Counted from the stretch's first letter, positions 34,854-44,220 are shown. The stretch: DNA of 64,000 bases from Paenibacillus sp. Marseille-Q4541 (GCF_018310695.1 NZ_JAGXCY010000028.1:1-64000), one strand, 5' to 3'. Notes: generated by a model from the letters alone, not told the origin. A program made the numbers and translations.

Positions 34854-35987
34854 TTATTTACCGTCCGTTTTATCTGTTCCTTCAGTTCCTGCATCGGTTC
34901 CTTTATCAGTACCTGCGTCTGTACCTTCTTTACCTGCGTCTGTACCTTCGGTTCCTTTGTCAGTGCCTTCAGTTCCTGTACCGTCTGTGCCTTCAGTACC
35001 TTTTTCAGCTGCAGGGTTCGCAGGAAGTTTGATTTCACCTTCCATAATTCCACTCAAATCTTTTTCCATAAAGGTTTGAATTTGTGTGTTTACAATGGAA
35101 TTTGCCAGTGCATCTTTTTGCTCTTGAGTCAATTCATCATATTTAGGCTCAGTACGTTTTTCCACTTTCATTACATGGTATCCGTACTCAGTCTCAACTG
35201 GATCACTGATTTTGTTCAGCTCGAGTGTTTTAGCTGCTTCTTTAAAGGCCTCTACCCAAGAAGAGATAGGCGTATCTTCATACAATCCACCATTATCAAC
35301 AGAACCTGGGTCTTCAGAGTACTCTTTAGCTACTTTTGCAAAATCTTCACCTTTGTCCAATTTCGCTTTTACTTCTTTCGCAATTTTCAGCGCTTCGCCT
35401 TCTTTACGATCCTCTTGTGTTTCAGGATCTTGGAAATTAATCAATACATGGCGAACGGAAGCTGTAATAAATTGATCTGGGTCAGCATCAAATTGTTTTT
35501 TCAATTCTTCATCCGATACTTTTGCCGATTTATCTTCGATAATCGTCATCACGCGAGCCATATAATTTTTGATATCTTCTTCTTTAAGACTAGCATCAGT
35601 AAGCATCGTGTTCCACTTCTCGTCTCCGCCTACTTGAGTTTTCATCTGTGCGAGCTGTGTTTCTGCTGCCTTAGTTCCTGCCGTTTTGGATTCCTCGGAA
35701 GCTTGGTTGTACATATACTCATAAGTAACTTGCTGTTCCACCAGATACTTACGGAACTCGTCCATTTCCATGAGCTGTGCATACTGCGGACTCATGAATT
35801 TCATGATGTTCATTTCGGTGTTGAATTCGTTTTCTGTAATTTCACCGCCATCATATTTAACGATAACAGCACTAGTATCACTACTTGCCGATTTCTCATT
35901 TCCACAAGCGGCCAGAAGAGAAATCGATAATACGCCGACCATTGTCACCGCAACCGTCTTCCAGGATTTTTTATTACTTCGCAACAT
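34854..35987 (-). CDS. PrsA-like lipoprotein foldase (SurA-N plus PpiC)
   Basis: 377 residues. A lipoprotein signal peptide with lipobox LAAC (Cys28) implies anchoring on the outer face of the membrane. A SurA-N helical domain (about 40-175) is followed by a parvulin PPIase domain (about 180-285: VRHVLINFQDPETQ, FAKVAKEYSEDPGSVDNGGLY, EYGYHVMKVEKR). The tail from about 325 to the end is low complexity, built from Thr-Glu-Gly/Thr-Asp-Gly type repeats. ATG 35987 is chosen for AAGGGGGAAC upstream; it overlaps the mfd stop by 14 bp. B. subtilis has no such gene between mfd and spoVT. Expected role: folding of secreted proteins. Confidence 0.9.
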   Translation of the reverse strand: MLRSNKKSWKTVAVTMVGVLSISLLAACGNEKSASSDTSAVIVKYDGGEITENEFNTEMNIMKFMSPQYAQLMEMDEFRKYLVEQQVTYEYMYNQASEESKTAGTKAAETQLAQMKTQVGGDEKWNTMLTDASLKEEDIKNYMARVMTIIEDKSAKVSDEELKKQFDADPDQFITASVRHVLINFQDPETQEDRKEGEALKIAKEVKAKLDKGEDFAKVAKEYSEDPGSVDNGGLYEDTPISSWVEAFKEAAKTLELNKISDPVETEYGYHVMKVEKRTEPKYDELTQEQKDALANSIVNTQIQTFMEKDLSGIMEGEIKLPANPAAEKGTEGTDGTGTEGTDKGTEGTDAGKEGTDAGTDKGTDAGTEGTDKTDGK

Positions 35988-38900
35988 CTTGAAGTTCCCC
36001 CTTTGATTTAAAAGCATCCTTCATGGCTGCAAGGAATTTCTCTAGCAATTGAAGTAGTTCTGAATCGCTGAGCCCTTTACCTTTTACATGAATTGTCATA
36101 CTTTGACCTTGTTCAAATTGTACACGTCTTTCGAACTGATTTCCAATCTGTGCAAGTTTGGTTCCATTTACAGCCTTTTCCTGGCCTTCATAAAACTTCA
36201 GAGATATGTTGTCCCCTCGCTGTGCAATGCTCTCAATTCCGTATGTTTTACCATATATTTTGAGTCTCGCCACAGTCAATAAGTTCGTAACTGCCTCTGG
36301 CAAATCACCAAATCGATCCACCAATTCATCTTCCAGTTCCATCGTATCGTCAAAGGAAGCAAGGACAGCCACTTTTTTATATATCTCAATTTTTTGAATG
36401 CTATCATAGATATAATCCGACGGCAAGTATGCGTCAATACCTAGATCAATCGCTGTCGTCCAGCTCGACTCTTGTGGAGCTTCTTCACCAAGCATCGTTA
36501 CTTTACGCTTATTAATTTCCTCAGCAAGCATCTGTGAGTACAGATCAAAACCGACTGAAGCAATAAACCCATGCTGCTCCGCTCCAAGCAAGTTTCCAGC
36601 GCCCCGAATGGTGAGGTCTCTCATTGCAATTTTGAATCCGGATCCCAGTTCAGTAAATTCCTTGATTGACTGAAGTCTTTTCTCAGCCACTTCAGTAAGC
36701 ACTTTATCCCTTTGATACGTAAAATAGGCATACGCGATCCGGTTGGAACGTCCAACCCGTCCACGCAGCTGGTACAGCTGGGAAAGCCCCATCTTATCTG
36801 CATCATGTACAATCAAAGTATTGACGTTCGGGATATCAACCCCAGTTTCAATAATACTTGTGCTGACTAACACGTCGAACTCTCCATCTAGGAAATCAAG
36901 AATGGTCTTTTCCAGTTCCGACTCTGTCATTTGACCATGGCCAACACCAACTCTCGCCCCAGGGACAAGCTCTGAAATTTCCGCAGCCATCTCTTGAATC
37001 CCTTGTACACGGTTGTACAAGTAATATACTTGTCCACCTCTCGCAAGTTCACGCTCGATCGCTTCACGAACTAAAGTCTGGCTATGCTCGACCACATAAG
37101 TTTGCACCGGAAACCGATTTTCCGGAGGAGTTTCAATAACCGACAAGTCTCTTACACCCAGCATAGACATATGAAGTGTTCTAGGGATTGGTGTTGCGGT
37201 AAGGGTCAGAACGTCGACATTTGTTTTCAACTTCTTCAGCTTTTCCTTATGAGTAACCCCAAAACGCTGCTCCTCATCCACAATAAGCAGTCCCAAATCT
37301 TTAAAGACAAGATCTTGAGATAACAAGCGATGTGTACCAATGACAATATCAATGGTTCCTTGCTTAATCCCTTTGGTAGTCTCATTCTGTTCCTTCCGGG
37401 AACGGAAACGGCTAAGGACACTCACATTAAATGGATAACCGGAAAAACGCTCACGGAACGTTTCATAATGCTGTTGGGCAAGAATCGTAGTTGGAACAAG
37501 CACAGCGACTTGTTTTCCTTCGATTGCTGATTTAAAAGCAGCTCGAATCGCTACCTCTGTTTTACCGTAACCAACGTCGCCACATAGCAAGCGATCCATA
37601 GGACGGCTTTGTTCCATGTCCTTTTTAATTTCTTCGATTGCTCTTTCCTGATCTCTTGTTTCATCGTAAGGGAATAGATCTTCAAATTCCTGTTGCTCAG
37701 CAGTATCCTTGTCAAAAGCATAACCAGGCGAAGATTGACGTGCCGCATACAATTTAATAAGATCATCAGCAATATCCTGGACAGAACTGCGAACTTTATT
37801 CTTAACTCGCGTCCAGTCGTTACCGCCTAGTTTATAAATTTTAGGTTCTTTCTCTTCTGACCCTACATATTTCTGAATGAGATCAATCTGCTCAATAGGA
37901 ACAGAGAGTTTATCCCCACCAGCATATAGAATGTGCATGTAATCCTTATGGATTCCCGCTACCTCCAACGTACCGATACCCATGTACTTACCGATCCCGT
38001 GGTTCTGGTGAACAACGTAGTCTCCGACCTTGAGTTCACTATAACTCTTGATTCGTTCTGCATTATCTACATTACGAATAGGTTTACGTACTTTACGCTG
38101 TTTCTGGGAGAACATCTCACCTTCTGTAATGACAGCTAGATTAATAGAAGGCATCTCGAAACCGCCCTGCAAATTACCAATCATCATAGTAGGTTCATGA
38201 ATATCGTAATCCTGCAGTACTCGGCGCATTCGTTCCAGTCGTTCTTCATTGCTTGCCAGCATCAGAACCTGAACGCCTGCTTTTTGCCAACGTTCCATTT
38301 CCGCCTTAAGAACATTCATTTGGCCATGAAAATCCTGCATACTGCGGCTGACCATGTTAAGAATGTTTTGAGGTAACGTATGTGGCACTTGTCTCAAGAA
38401 AATCGAGATAAATAAAGTTTGGAAAGGACGTTTATATAAAACTTCTTCATGATCAAGTGAAAGTGTAAGCTGTGGTAACGTTTTACCATTCTGAAGCAAA
38501 TGCACGCTCCACTCCGACTCATCACGTTCAAGTTGCTTCCCCGTCTCAAGAAGCCTTGCAGGCTCATCCAAGATCAACACCGTATCTTCCGGCATATAGT
38601 CATAAATTGTTTGTTTCTCCGGGTAAAGCTCTGTTATATATTTATATATTTCAGGAAAATAAACATGTTCGCGCAGCAATTCGATTTCACGATGAATTTC
38701 ATCTCGCAAACGCAGTTTTGCCTGTCGATCTGCAGTCTTCTCCAATTGTTCCTCAAGCAAAATGGCCGCCTTGTCTGCGGCTTGTTCCATTTTGTCCTTG
38801 TTCGCAATGAGTTCCTTGCAAGGAGTAATGGTAACCTGGCTTGTCTTATCTATAGAGCGTTGATCCAATGGATCAAAAGTACGGATCGAATCGATCTCAT

Positions 38901-39498
38901 CGTCAAACAGTTCCACTCGGTAAGCAAGTCCGGAAGTGACAGGGAAGAAATCAATAATTCCTCCTCGAACACTCATCTCACCCTGAGTTTCTACACGTTC
39001 TACACGCTCGTATCCAAGCTCCACCATACCTCTAAGAAAAGAATCCAGCTCAAGTGTTCCGCCTTGCTGTAATGTTATTTCGGCACCAGCAAGAACTTCT
39101 GGAGATGGCAAATAACGACGTGCCCCCGATAAAGGAATGACAACCACGCCGCGAAATCCTTTTGCACACTTCAGTAGAACATCAATACGTTGTGCGAGTG
39201 TTTCTGGGCTAGATATAGCTGCCTCAGCAGCAATTAATTCGTTGGCAGGGTATAAAAGGACTTGATCAGCAGAAAGCGCTTCCTGCAAATCATCTGCCAC
39301 TTTTTGAGCCGCAAACATATTATGTGTTACAACGAGCATGGGTCGGTCTAGCTGTTTGTGCAGGGCTGCAATCATTACCTGACGAGCAGACCCCGTCAAA
39401 CCCGAAATTAACTGCTCTTTCATTCCTGATCTAACACCGGAAGCAATCGATTCAAAATCAGAATCTTTGGAATAGGCATCAATAAGTGCTTGTAGCAA
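35974..39498 (-). CDS. mfd: Transcription-repair coupling factor
   Basis: SF2 translocase that removes stalled RNA polymerase and recruits UvrA. About 1174 residues. N-terminal UvrB-like domains (about 1-380), CarD/RNAP-interaction domain (about 490-560, LKVGDYVVHQNHGIGKYMG), Walker A GDVGYGKTEVA, DEEQRFG (DExQ box), TATPIPRTL, the RecG-like second motor domain with RGRVGRSNR, and the C-terminal TRCF domain. The start is uncertain: TTG 39498 (MLQALIDAYSKD) has AGAGAGGTG at good spacing, while GTG 39519 lacks a convincing site. Confidence 0.96.
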   Translation of the reverse strand: MLQALIDAYSKDSDFESIASGVRSGMKEQLISGLTGSARQVMIAALHKQLDRPMLVVTHNMFAAQKVADDLQEALSADQVLLYPANELIAAEAAISSPETLAQRIDVLLKCAKGFRGVVVIPLSGARRYLPSPEVLAGAEITLQQGGTLELDSFLRGMVELGYERVERVETQGEMSVRGGIIDFFPVTSGLAYRVELFDDEIDSIRTFDPLDQRSIDKTSQVTITPCKELIANKDKMEQAADKAAILLEEQLEKTADRQAKLRLRDEIHREIELLREHVYFPEIYKYITELYPEKQTIYDYMPEDTVLILDEPARLLETGKQLERDESEWSVHLLQNGKTLPQLTLSLDHEEVLYKRPFQTLFISIFLRQVPHTLPQNILNMVSRSMQDFHGQMNVLKAEMERWQKAGVQVLMLASNEERLERMRRVLQDYDIHEPTMMIGNLQGGFEMPSINLAVITEGEMFSQKQRKVRKPIRNVDNAERIKSYSELKVGDYVVHQNHGIGKYMGIGTLEVAGIHKDYMHILYAGGDKLSVPIEQIDLIQKYVGSEEKEPKIYKLGGNDWTRVKNKVRSSVQDIADDLIKLYAARQSSPGYAFDKDTAEQQEFEDLFPYDETRDQERAIEEIKKDMEQSRPMDRLLCGDVGYGKTEVAIRAAFKSAIEGKQVAVLVPTTILAQQHYETFRERFSGYPFNVSVLSRFRSRKEQNETTKGIKQGTIDIVIGTHRLLSQDLVFKDLGLLIVDEEQRFGVTHKEKLKKLKTNVDVLTLTATPIPRTLHMSMLGVRDLSVIETPPENRFPVQTYVVEHSQTLVREAIERELARGGQVYYLYNRVQGIQEMAAEISELVPGARVGVGHGQMTESELEKTILDFLDGEFDVLVSTSIIETGVDIPNVNTLIVHDADKMGLSQLYQLRGRVGRSNRIAYAYFTYQRDKVLTEVAEKRLQSIKEFTELGSGFKIAMRDLTIRGAGNLLGAEQHGFIASVGFDLYSQMLAEEINKRKVTMLGEEAPQESSWTTAIDLGIDAYLPSDYIYDSIQKIEIYKKVAVLASFDDTMELEDELVDRFGDLPEAVTNLLTVARLKIYGKTYGIESIAQRGDNISLKFYEGQEKAVNGTKLAQIGNQFERRVQFEQGQSMTIHVKGKGLSDSELLQLLEKFLAAMKDAFKSKGELQDVAK

Positions 39499-39663
39499 AA
39501 GGGGCACCTCTCTTATCACTTTCTAATCTATCTGTTAATTTAAAAGATTGTTGCATCTTAAATGTAAACATCTGGATAATCCATTGTTTCATCATAATCC
39601 TTTTTGACTGCCCTTACCATAGGTAAAGTCAGAACATATGGCTTATTTTCTGCTCTGTAACTG

Positions 39664-39693
39664 AAAAAAAAGCCTCAGCACGCTGCCAAGGCT
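39664..39693 (-). terminator. Terminator after fin
   Basis: Minus-strand stem AGCCT.GGCAGC/GCTG..AGGCT followed by eight T. Separates fin from mfd. Confidence 0.9.
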
Positions 39694-39761
39694 AGAGGGA
39701 GCCGAAATAGCCAACCCTTAAAGCTCATTGAACTTTATTCTTTTCTTCTGAATACGAAAAA

Positions 39762-39992
39762 CTACTGCAACGGACTTGCGAGCAGACTAAGTTCCGGATG
39801 GACCATGATCGCCTCCGTACAATACCTGCAGGTAATGTTTATTACCATCTCGCCTTTTGAATTATAGGCTATTATATCTTGCCGCTCTGAGGGGGTCAAG
39901 AAATGTAGACCGAGCTGAACTTCTGTCACCTTATCTGCTTCTATACGCCCTAAGGATGAACGACAATGACGACAGATATAATGTATCTGCAT
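39762..39992 (-). CDS. fin: Anti-sigma-F factor Fin (YabK-like)
   Basis: 76 residues (B. subtilis Fin is 76). Two CxxC knuckles, CRHC (residues 8-11) and CRYC (54-57), form the predicted zinc site; the middle holds LGLHFLTPSERQDIIAY. Fin is made under sigma-F in the forespore and shuts sigma-F off to allow the switch to sigma-G. AGGAGG lies upstream of ATG 39992. The pth-fin-mfd order is the B. subtilis one. Confidence 0.94.
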   Translation of the reverse strand: MQIHYICRHCRSSLGRIEADKVTEVQLGLHFLTPSERQDIIAYNSKGEMVINITCRYCTEAIMVHPELSLLASPLQ

Positions 39993-40023
39993 AGATATGC
40001 CTCCTGAAAAAGAATTATACTTA

Positions 40024-40033
40024 TAGTCTTTCC
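40024..40033 (-). promoter_or_regulatory. Candidate sigma-F -10 element for fin
   Basis: Minus-strand GGAAAGACTA matches the sigma-F -10 pattern GGNNANANTR exactly, 31 bp upstream of the fin ATG. The -35 region (GGCTA, 16 bp further upstream) is a poor match, so this is tentative. Confidence 0.4.
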
Positions 40034-40080
40034 AGGAGACTGCTAGTTTAGCCTATATTCACACATGTTGATCCAAAAAA

Positions 40081-40641
40081 TTACCCATTGAACTTAGCCA
40101 TCGTTCTCTCGAATGTATCCTTCATTGAATACTCCAAAGCATCACAAGTCGTTTCAATCATAGAATCCAGTGCATCTTTTTCTTTCTTAGGAAAATTGGA
40201 AAGCACGTAATCCACGATTGCATGTCCCGGTTCCGGTCTTGAAACTCCCATACGAATTCGGTTAAATTGCTGGGTGCCGGTGTGCTGAATTAATGACTTA
40301 ATTCCATTATGTCCGCCTGCACTACCTTGATATCTAAGTCTAATTTTGCCCACTTCTGTATCCATATCATCGTAGACTACAATTAAATCTTCCAGGGCAA
40401 CCTTGTAATAATCCATGTAGGCACGAACCGATTCTCCGGAGAGATTCATATAGGTCATTGGCTTGATTAATACCGCTTTTTCTCCCTGGATCATTCCTTC
40501 TCCAATGAGAGCTTTACATTTACTCTGGTTAATTGATATATGATGGCGATCCGCCAGAGCATCTAATGCCATAAACCCGACATTATGCCTTGTTTTCGCA
40601 TATTCGGAACCCGGATTTCCGAGTCCTACAATCCACTTCAT
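40081..40641 (-). CDS. pth: Peptidyl-tRNA hydrolase
   Basis: Releases tRNA from peptidyl-tRNA dropped by ribosomes. 186 residues: WIVGLGNPGSEYAKTRHNVGFMALD (His20 region and Asn10), KPMTYMNLSGESV, VVYDDMDTEVGKIRLRYQGSAGGHNGIKS (Asp93/Asn114 region) and RMGVSRP. GGAGGAG upstream of ATG 40641. B. subtilis spoVC. The ctc (L25) gene that precedes pth in B. subtilis is absent here. Confidence 0.97.
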   Translation of the reverse strand: MKWIVGLGNPGSEYAKTRHNVGFMALDALADRHHISINQSKCKALIGEGMIQGEKAVLIKPMTYMNLSGESVRAYMDYYKVALEDLIVVYDDMDTEVGKIRLRYQGSAGGHNGIKSLIQHTGTQQFNRIRMGVSRPEPGHAIVDYVLSNFPKKEKDALDSMIETTCDALEYSMKDTFERTMAKFNG

Positions 40642-40813
40642 GGTCTGCTCCTCCTTTCACAGTTTTGAATAGAGATTAATTTATGAAATGTCAAAAAACA
40701 TCTTAGAAGCCCCTTATGTGGACTTACGATCTTTTTCACTTTACAATAAAAACAATTGTATAACAGCGGGTAGCTATAGAAGTAACAGCAACCAAGGAAA
40801 GGATGAACCGGTT

Positions 40814-41014
40814 ATGCGCCATGATATAGAACGTTTAACGCAGTTGTCCCAGTTTCAGCACCATTTGGAACAGGCCATACCGGTGCAAGTGTATGACCGT
40901 GACAGACACATTGATATTGGTTTCATCACTCATTATGATGAGCATTTTGTTGAAATAGGCGGTGCACTTTTCAACCGTTCCTGTCATCATTTTATTTCAA
41001 GACCAGGGTACTAA
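40814..41014 (+). CDS. Small conserved-looking protein of unknown function
   Basis: A 66-residue ORF on the plus strand, opposite to its neighbours, between pth and prs. ATG 40814 has AAGGAAAGG 11 bp upstream and the gene is followed by a strong hairpin (41034-41071) with a T-rich tail in the plus direction; both support expression. The sequence (MRHDIERLTQLSQFQHHLEQ..., then IPVQVYDRDRHIDIGFITHYDEHFVEIGG) is His/Asp rich, soluble and reminiscent of a small beta-barrel, but I do not recognise a family. A longer reading from 40688 has no ribosome binding site. Confidence 0.7.
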   Translation: MRHDIERLTQLSQFQHHLEQAIPVQVYDRDRHIDIGFITHYDEHFVEIGGALFNRSCHHFISRPGY

Positions 41015-41033
41015 AACCAATTGATACGCCGAC

Positions 41034-41080
41034 AGGGGTTACATCGTCTCTTCCGAGACAGTGTAACCCCTCTTTCATGT
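41034..41080 (+). terminator. Terminator of the plus-strand small ORF
   Basis: Stem AGGGGTTACA/TGTAACCCCT with inner GTCTC/GAGAC pairing; on the plus strand it is followed by CTTTCATGTTT. On the minus strand no T run follows, so it serves mainly the plus-strand gene, though it may also block prs readthrough. Confidence 0.75.
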
Positions 41081-41093
41081 TTACCATGCAGAA

Positions 41094-42047
41094 CTATTCA
41101 ATTTCAAACAATTTACTAATCGACAATTCCTCATGAACCCGAATAATGGCCTCACCAAGTAGCGGAGCTACGGAAAGTACATTCAGCTTATTCGTTGGAT
41201 TTGGATGAGTAATCGGAATGGTATCCGTAACTATTACTTCCTTAAGTGGCGAGTTTTCCAAACGCTCCATTGCAGGGCCAGAAAGAACAGGATGCGTACA
41301 ACAAGCGTACACTTCTTTAGCTCCACCCTCCATTAATGCATTCGCACCCAGCACAATTGTACCTGCTGTATCGATGATATCATCAATCAGGATTGCTGTT
41401 TTACCTTCAATATTACCGATAATATTCATCACTTCACTTACATTGGGTTCCGGTCTGCGCTTATCAATAATAGCAAGTGGTGCATTCAGGAAGTCAGCCA
41501 GTTTTCTTGCACGTACTACGCCGCCATGGTCCGGGGATACAACAACCGGGTTTTCAATCTGTTTGGAACGGAAGTATTGTGCAATAATCGGAACTGCAAG
41601 CATATGATCCACTGGGATGTCAAAAAACCCTTGGATTTGCATCGCGTGAAGGTCCATAGCAATAACACGTGTTGCTCCTGCTTTTTCAATCAAGTTTGCT
41701 ACGAGTTTTGCTGTAATTGGATCTCTAGAACGTGCTTTACGATCTTGTCTAGCATATCCGTAATACGGAATTACGACGTTAATTGTTTTGGCCGAAGCAC
41801 GCTTCAGTGCATCGATCATAACAAGCATTTCCATCAGGTTATCGTTAACTGGCAAACATGTAGATTGCACAATGTAGACATGGCTACCACGTACACTCTC
41901 AGACAATTTTACTTGAATCTCACCATCACTAAAGCTTGTTGTATGGGATTCACCCATTGGAATGCCAATGTAATCAGCAATTTGATGTGCAAGTTTCGGG
42001 TTTGAGTTACATGTAAATATTTTTAGTTTGGAATCAAAATAAGTCAT
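41094..42047 (-). CDS. prs: Ribose-phosphate pyrophosphokinase
   Basis: Makes PRPP from ribose 5-phosphate and ATP, feeding purine, pyrimidine, NAD, His and Trp synthesis. 317 residues, class I. Landmarks: FSDGEIQVKLSESVRG, YYGYARQDRKARSRDPITAKL (ATP), DLHAMQIQGFFDIPVDHM and the PRPP loop AILIDDIIDTAGTI (about 218-231). ATG 42047 with GGAGG 11 bp upstream. Follows glmU as in B. subtilis and most likely shares its transcript. Confidence 0.98.
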   Translation of the reverse strand: MTYFDSKLKIFTCNSNPKLAHQIADYIGIPMGESHTTSFSDGEIQVKLSESVRGSHVYIVQSTCLPVNDNLMEMLVMIDALKRASAKTINVVIPYYGYARQDRKARSRDPITAKLVANLIEKAGATRVIAMDLHAMQIQGFFDIPVDHMLAVPIIAQYFRSKQIENPVVVSPDHGGVVRARKLADFLNAPLAIIDKRRPEPNVSEVMNIIGNIEGKTAILIDDIIDTAGTIVLGANALMEGGAKEVYACCTHPVLSGPAMERLENSPLKEVIVTDTIPITHPNPTNKLNVLSVAPLLGEAIIRVHEELSISKLFEIE

Positions 42048-42136
42048 AAAATAAAAAACCTCCGTGCTGGTTCATTGGAATCGATTTTAGTTCTGCTCAT
42101 AAAAAGTCGGCGCTATTCATATAGAACAGCATTTCA

Positions 42137-43534
42137 TTAGGATTTCGCGTTGTTTTTCTTAGCTTTTGCACGGGCGCGGATCTTATCTGCATATCCCGGC
42201 TTATTTTCTTGACGGACTCTTGCAATAGCAAGATCACTTTCAGATACAGAGTGAGTAATCGTTGAACCTGCAACAACATAGGCTCCTTTGCCCACTTTAA
42301 CAGGTGCGATTAAGTTCACGTTACTACCTACAAAGGCATCATCTTCAATTTCTGTAACAGACTTATTATAACCATCGTAGTTCACAGTTATTGCGCCGCA
42401 GCCGATATTTACATTTTTACCGACCTTAGCATCGCCAATATAACTCAAGTGGGATACTTTAGAGCCATTATCGATGCTAGCATTTTTGATCTCTACGAAG
42501 TCGCCTATTTTAACATCCTCTCCAATTTTGGAGTCCGGGCGCAAATAAGCGAAAGGCCCTACAGAAGACCCATTACCCACTACCGCTTCGCTTAACACGG
42601 ATTGTTTTACGGTAACGTTATCGCCAATGGTGCTGTCTTCAATCTCGGTATTAGGCCCGATTATCGAAGCTTCACCAATTGAAGTGTTCCCTTTAAGCAT
42701 TGTACCCGGGTACAGAACTGTATCGGAACCAATCGTAACGTCAGCACCAATGTACGTAGATGAAGGATCAATGATCGTCACTCCGTTTAGCATGTGCTTG
42801 CGAACTATACGTTGTCTCATAAAACCCTCTGCCTCAGACAAAGCGACACGATCATTTACACCGATTGATTCTGCTGCATCATTGGTCATGAATGCTTCTA
42901 CAGTTTCTCCCGCTTCACGGAAGATGCCGACAACATCCGTAAGATAATATTCTTGTTGTGCATTGTTGTTTGTTACTTTATCCAAAGCTGCAAACAGTTT
43001 AGCATTATCGAAGCAGTACGTACCTGTATTGATTTCTTGTACTGCATCTTCTTCTGCATTGCAGTCTTTTTGTTCTACAATTTTAGTTACAGACCCGTCA
43101 TTACTGCGAATTACGCGACCATAGCCAGCAGGATTATCCATATGTGCTGTGAGCACTGTTGCTGCTGCCCCGCGGGATTCATGAAGCTCCATCAGACCTT
43201 CCAAAGTTTCCTTGGTTACTAGAGGAGTATCCCCACAGATTACAATTGTGGTTCCTTCTTCATTACCAAGCATATCCTTTGCCATCTTGACAGCATGTCC
43301 TGTACCGAGTTGTTGTTCCTGTAATACATAATCAGCTGCTGAGCCGAGATAAGATTTTACAGCCTCTGCTCCATGCCCTACGACTACAATGTTACGAGTA
43401 ACCCCCGCTTTTCCTACCGTATCCAGAACATGACCAACCATCGGTTTGCCACATACAGGATGGAGTACTTTATACAGTTTCGACTTCATACGTTTTCCTT
43501 GCCCTGCAGCAAGAATAATAGCCATTCTTTTCAA
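42137..43534 (-). CDS. glmU: Bifunctional GlmU (UDP-GlcNAc synthesis)
   Basis: Acetylates glucosamine 1-phosphate and uridylylates it to UDP-GlcNAc, precursor of peptidoglycan and teichoic acids. About 465 residues: N-terminal pyrophosphorylase (IILAAGQGKRMKSKLYKVLHPVCGKPM), linker, and C-terminal left-handed beta-helix acetyltransferase (hexapeptide repeats from about 255; FVEIKNASIDNGSKVSHLSYIGDA catalytic His region). The start is most likely the TTG at 43534 (MKRMAIILAAG) with AGGAGG 9 bp upstream; the TTG one codon earlier or ATG 43525 are alternatives. Confidence 0.97.
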   Translation of the reverse strand: MKRMAIILAAGQGKRMKSKLYKVLHPVCGKPMVGHVLDTVGKAGVTRNIVVVGHGAEAVKSYLGSAADYVLQEQQLGTGHAVKMAKDMLGNEEGTTIVICGDTPLVTKETLEGLMELHESRGAAATVLTAHMDNPAGYGRVIRSNDGSVTKIVEQKDCNAEEDAVQEINTGTYCFDNAKLFAALDKVTNNNAQQEYYLTDVVGIFREAGETVEAFMTNDAAESIGVNDRVALSEAEGFMRQRIVRKHMLNGVTIIDPSSTYIGADVTIGSDTVLYPGTMLKGNTSIGEASIIGPNTEIEDSTIGDNVTVKQSVLSEAVVGNGSSVGPFAYLRPDSKIGEDVKIGDFVEIKNASIDNGSKVSHLSYIGDAKVGKNVNIGCGAITVNYDGYNKSVTEIEDDAFVGSNVNLIAPVKVGKGAYVVAGSTITHSVSESDLAIARVRQENKPGYADKIRARAKAKKNNAKS

Positions 43535-43706
43535 CAATCCCGACCTCCTACGCTGTAATTGTAATGTTATCCACTCTAATTCCAAAAAAGGATCTCAGGA
43601 CTATTCAACATTGAATTGGGCGCAAACAAGTATACCCTAATCCTTAACTTCAGGAAGGGATGTAACTACGCTCAATCTTGCTCATTAAAGAATATACTTC
43701 ATTATC

Positions 43707-43746
43707 GAAAAAAAGAAAAGAGAGCCATAGAATGACTCTCTTTTCT
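43707..43746 (-). terminator. Terminator after spoVG
   Basis: Minus-strand stem AAAGAGAG/CTCTCTTT, 11-nt loop, followed by TCTTTTTTT. Confidence 0.9.
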
Positions 43747-43766
43747 TTCGAACCCCAATAATGTTC

Positions 43767-44051
43767 TTATGCGCCTTCTTCAATAACCTCTTCTTCGGTT
43801 GCGGCGCGTTCGTATTCAGCCAGGACAGCAGCCTGAATCTTCTCACGAGTGCCCGAAGAAATCGGATGGGCGATGTCACGGAATTCTCCATCAGGAGTCC
43901 GCTTACTAGGCATAGCAACGAACATTCCATTGTTACCGTCAATAACTCGAATGTCATGAACGACAAACTCATTATCAATAGTAATCGACGCTATTGCCTT
44001 CATTCTCCCCTCTGAGTTAACGCGGCGGAGTCTGACATCTGTAATCTGCAT
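43767..44051 (-). CDS. spoVG: Septation protein SpoVG, RNA/DNA-binding
   Basis: 94 residues (family 84-97): MQITDVRLRRVNSEGRMKAIASITIDNEFVVHDIRVIDGNNGMFVAMPSKRTPDGEF is diagnostic. Global post-transcriptional regulator; in B. subtilis it acts in asymmetric septation and is a classic sigma-H/AbrB target. GGTGGTG upstream of ATG 44051. ridA (yabJ), which separates purR and spoVG in B. subtilis, is missing here. Confidence 0.97.
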   Translation of the reverse strand: MQITDVRLRRVNSEGRMKAIASITIDNEFVVHDIRVIDGNNGMFVAMPSKRTPDGEFRDIAHPISSGTREKIQAAVLAEYERAATEEEVIEEGA

Positions 44052-44088
44052 GTGTGTTCACCACCTTTTTCCATCGGAACTTGGTGTA

Positions 44089-44118
44089 TAATTCCACACA
44101 ACATGCAAATATTCCTTC
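44089..44118 (-). promoter_or_regulatory. Sigma-H promoter of spoVG
   Basis: Minus-strand GAAGGAATA (44110-44118, -35, pattern RNAGGAWWW) and GTGGAATTA (44089-44097, -10, pattern RNNGAATWW) with a 12-bp gap. Both elements match the sigma-H consensus and the gene is a known sigma-H target in B. subtilis. AbrB repression at this promoter is known in Bacillus; its binding cannot be read from sequence. Confidence 0.75.
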
Positions 44119-44220
44119 TTTTTACTGCTACAAAATGTCCTAATTTTAGGAATTTTTTTGTTATTGATACGATTTAGGTCACTTTCGACAAAAGAAGTGT
44201 AAAGTCGTCAAAAGTAACTG

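Noticed and set aside
35076..35930. 284-codon plus-strand ORF opposite the PrsA-like gene
   Set aside because: Antisense frame rich in Phe/Cys, typical of reversed Lys/Glu-rich coding; no start signal.
44138..44151. TCCTAATTTTAGGA palindrome upstream of spoVG as a purR terminator
   Set aside because: The stem is short and the T run lies on the wrong side for purR transcription.
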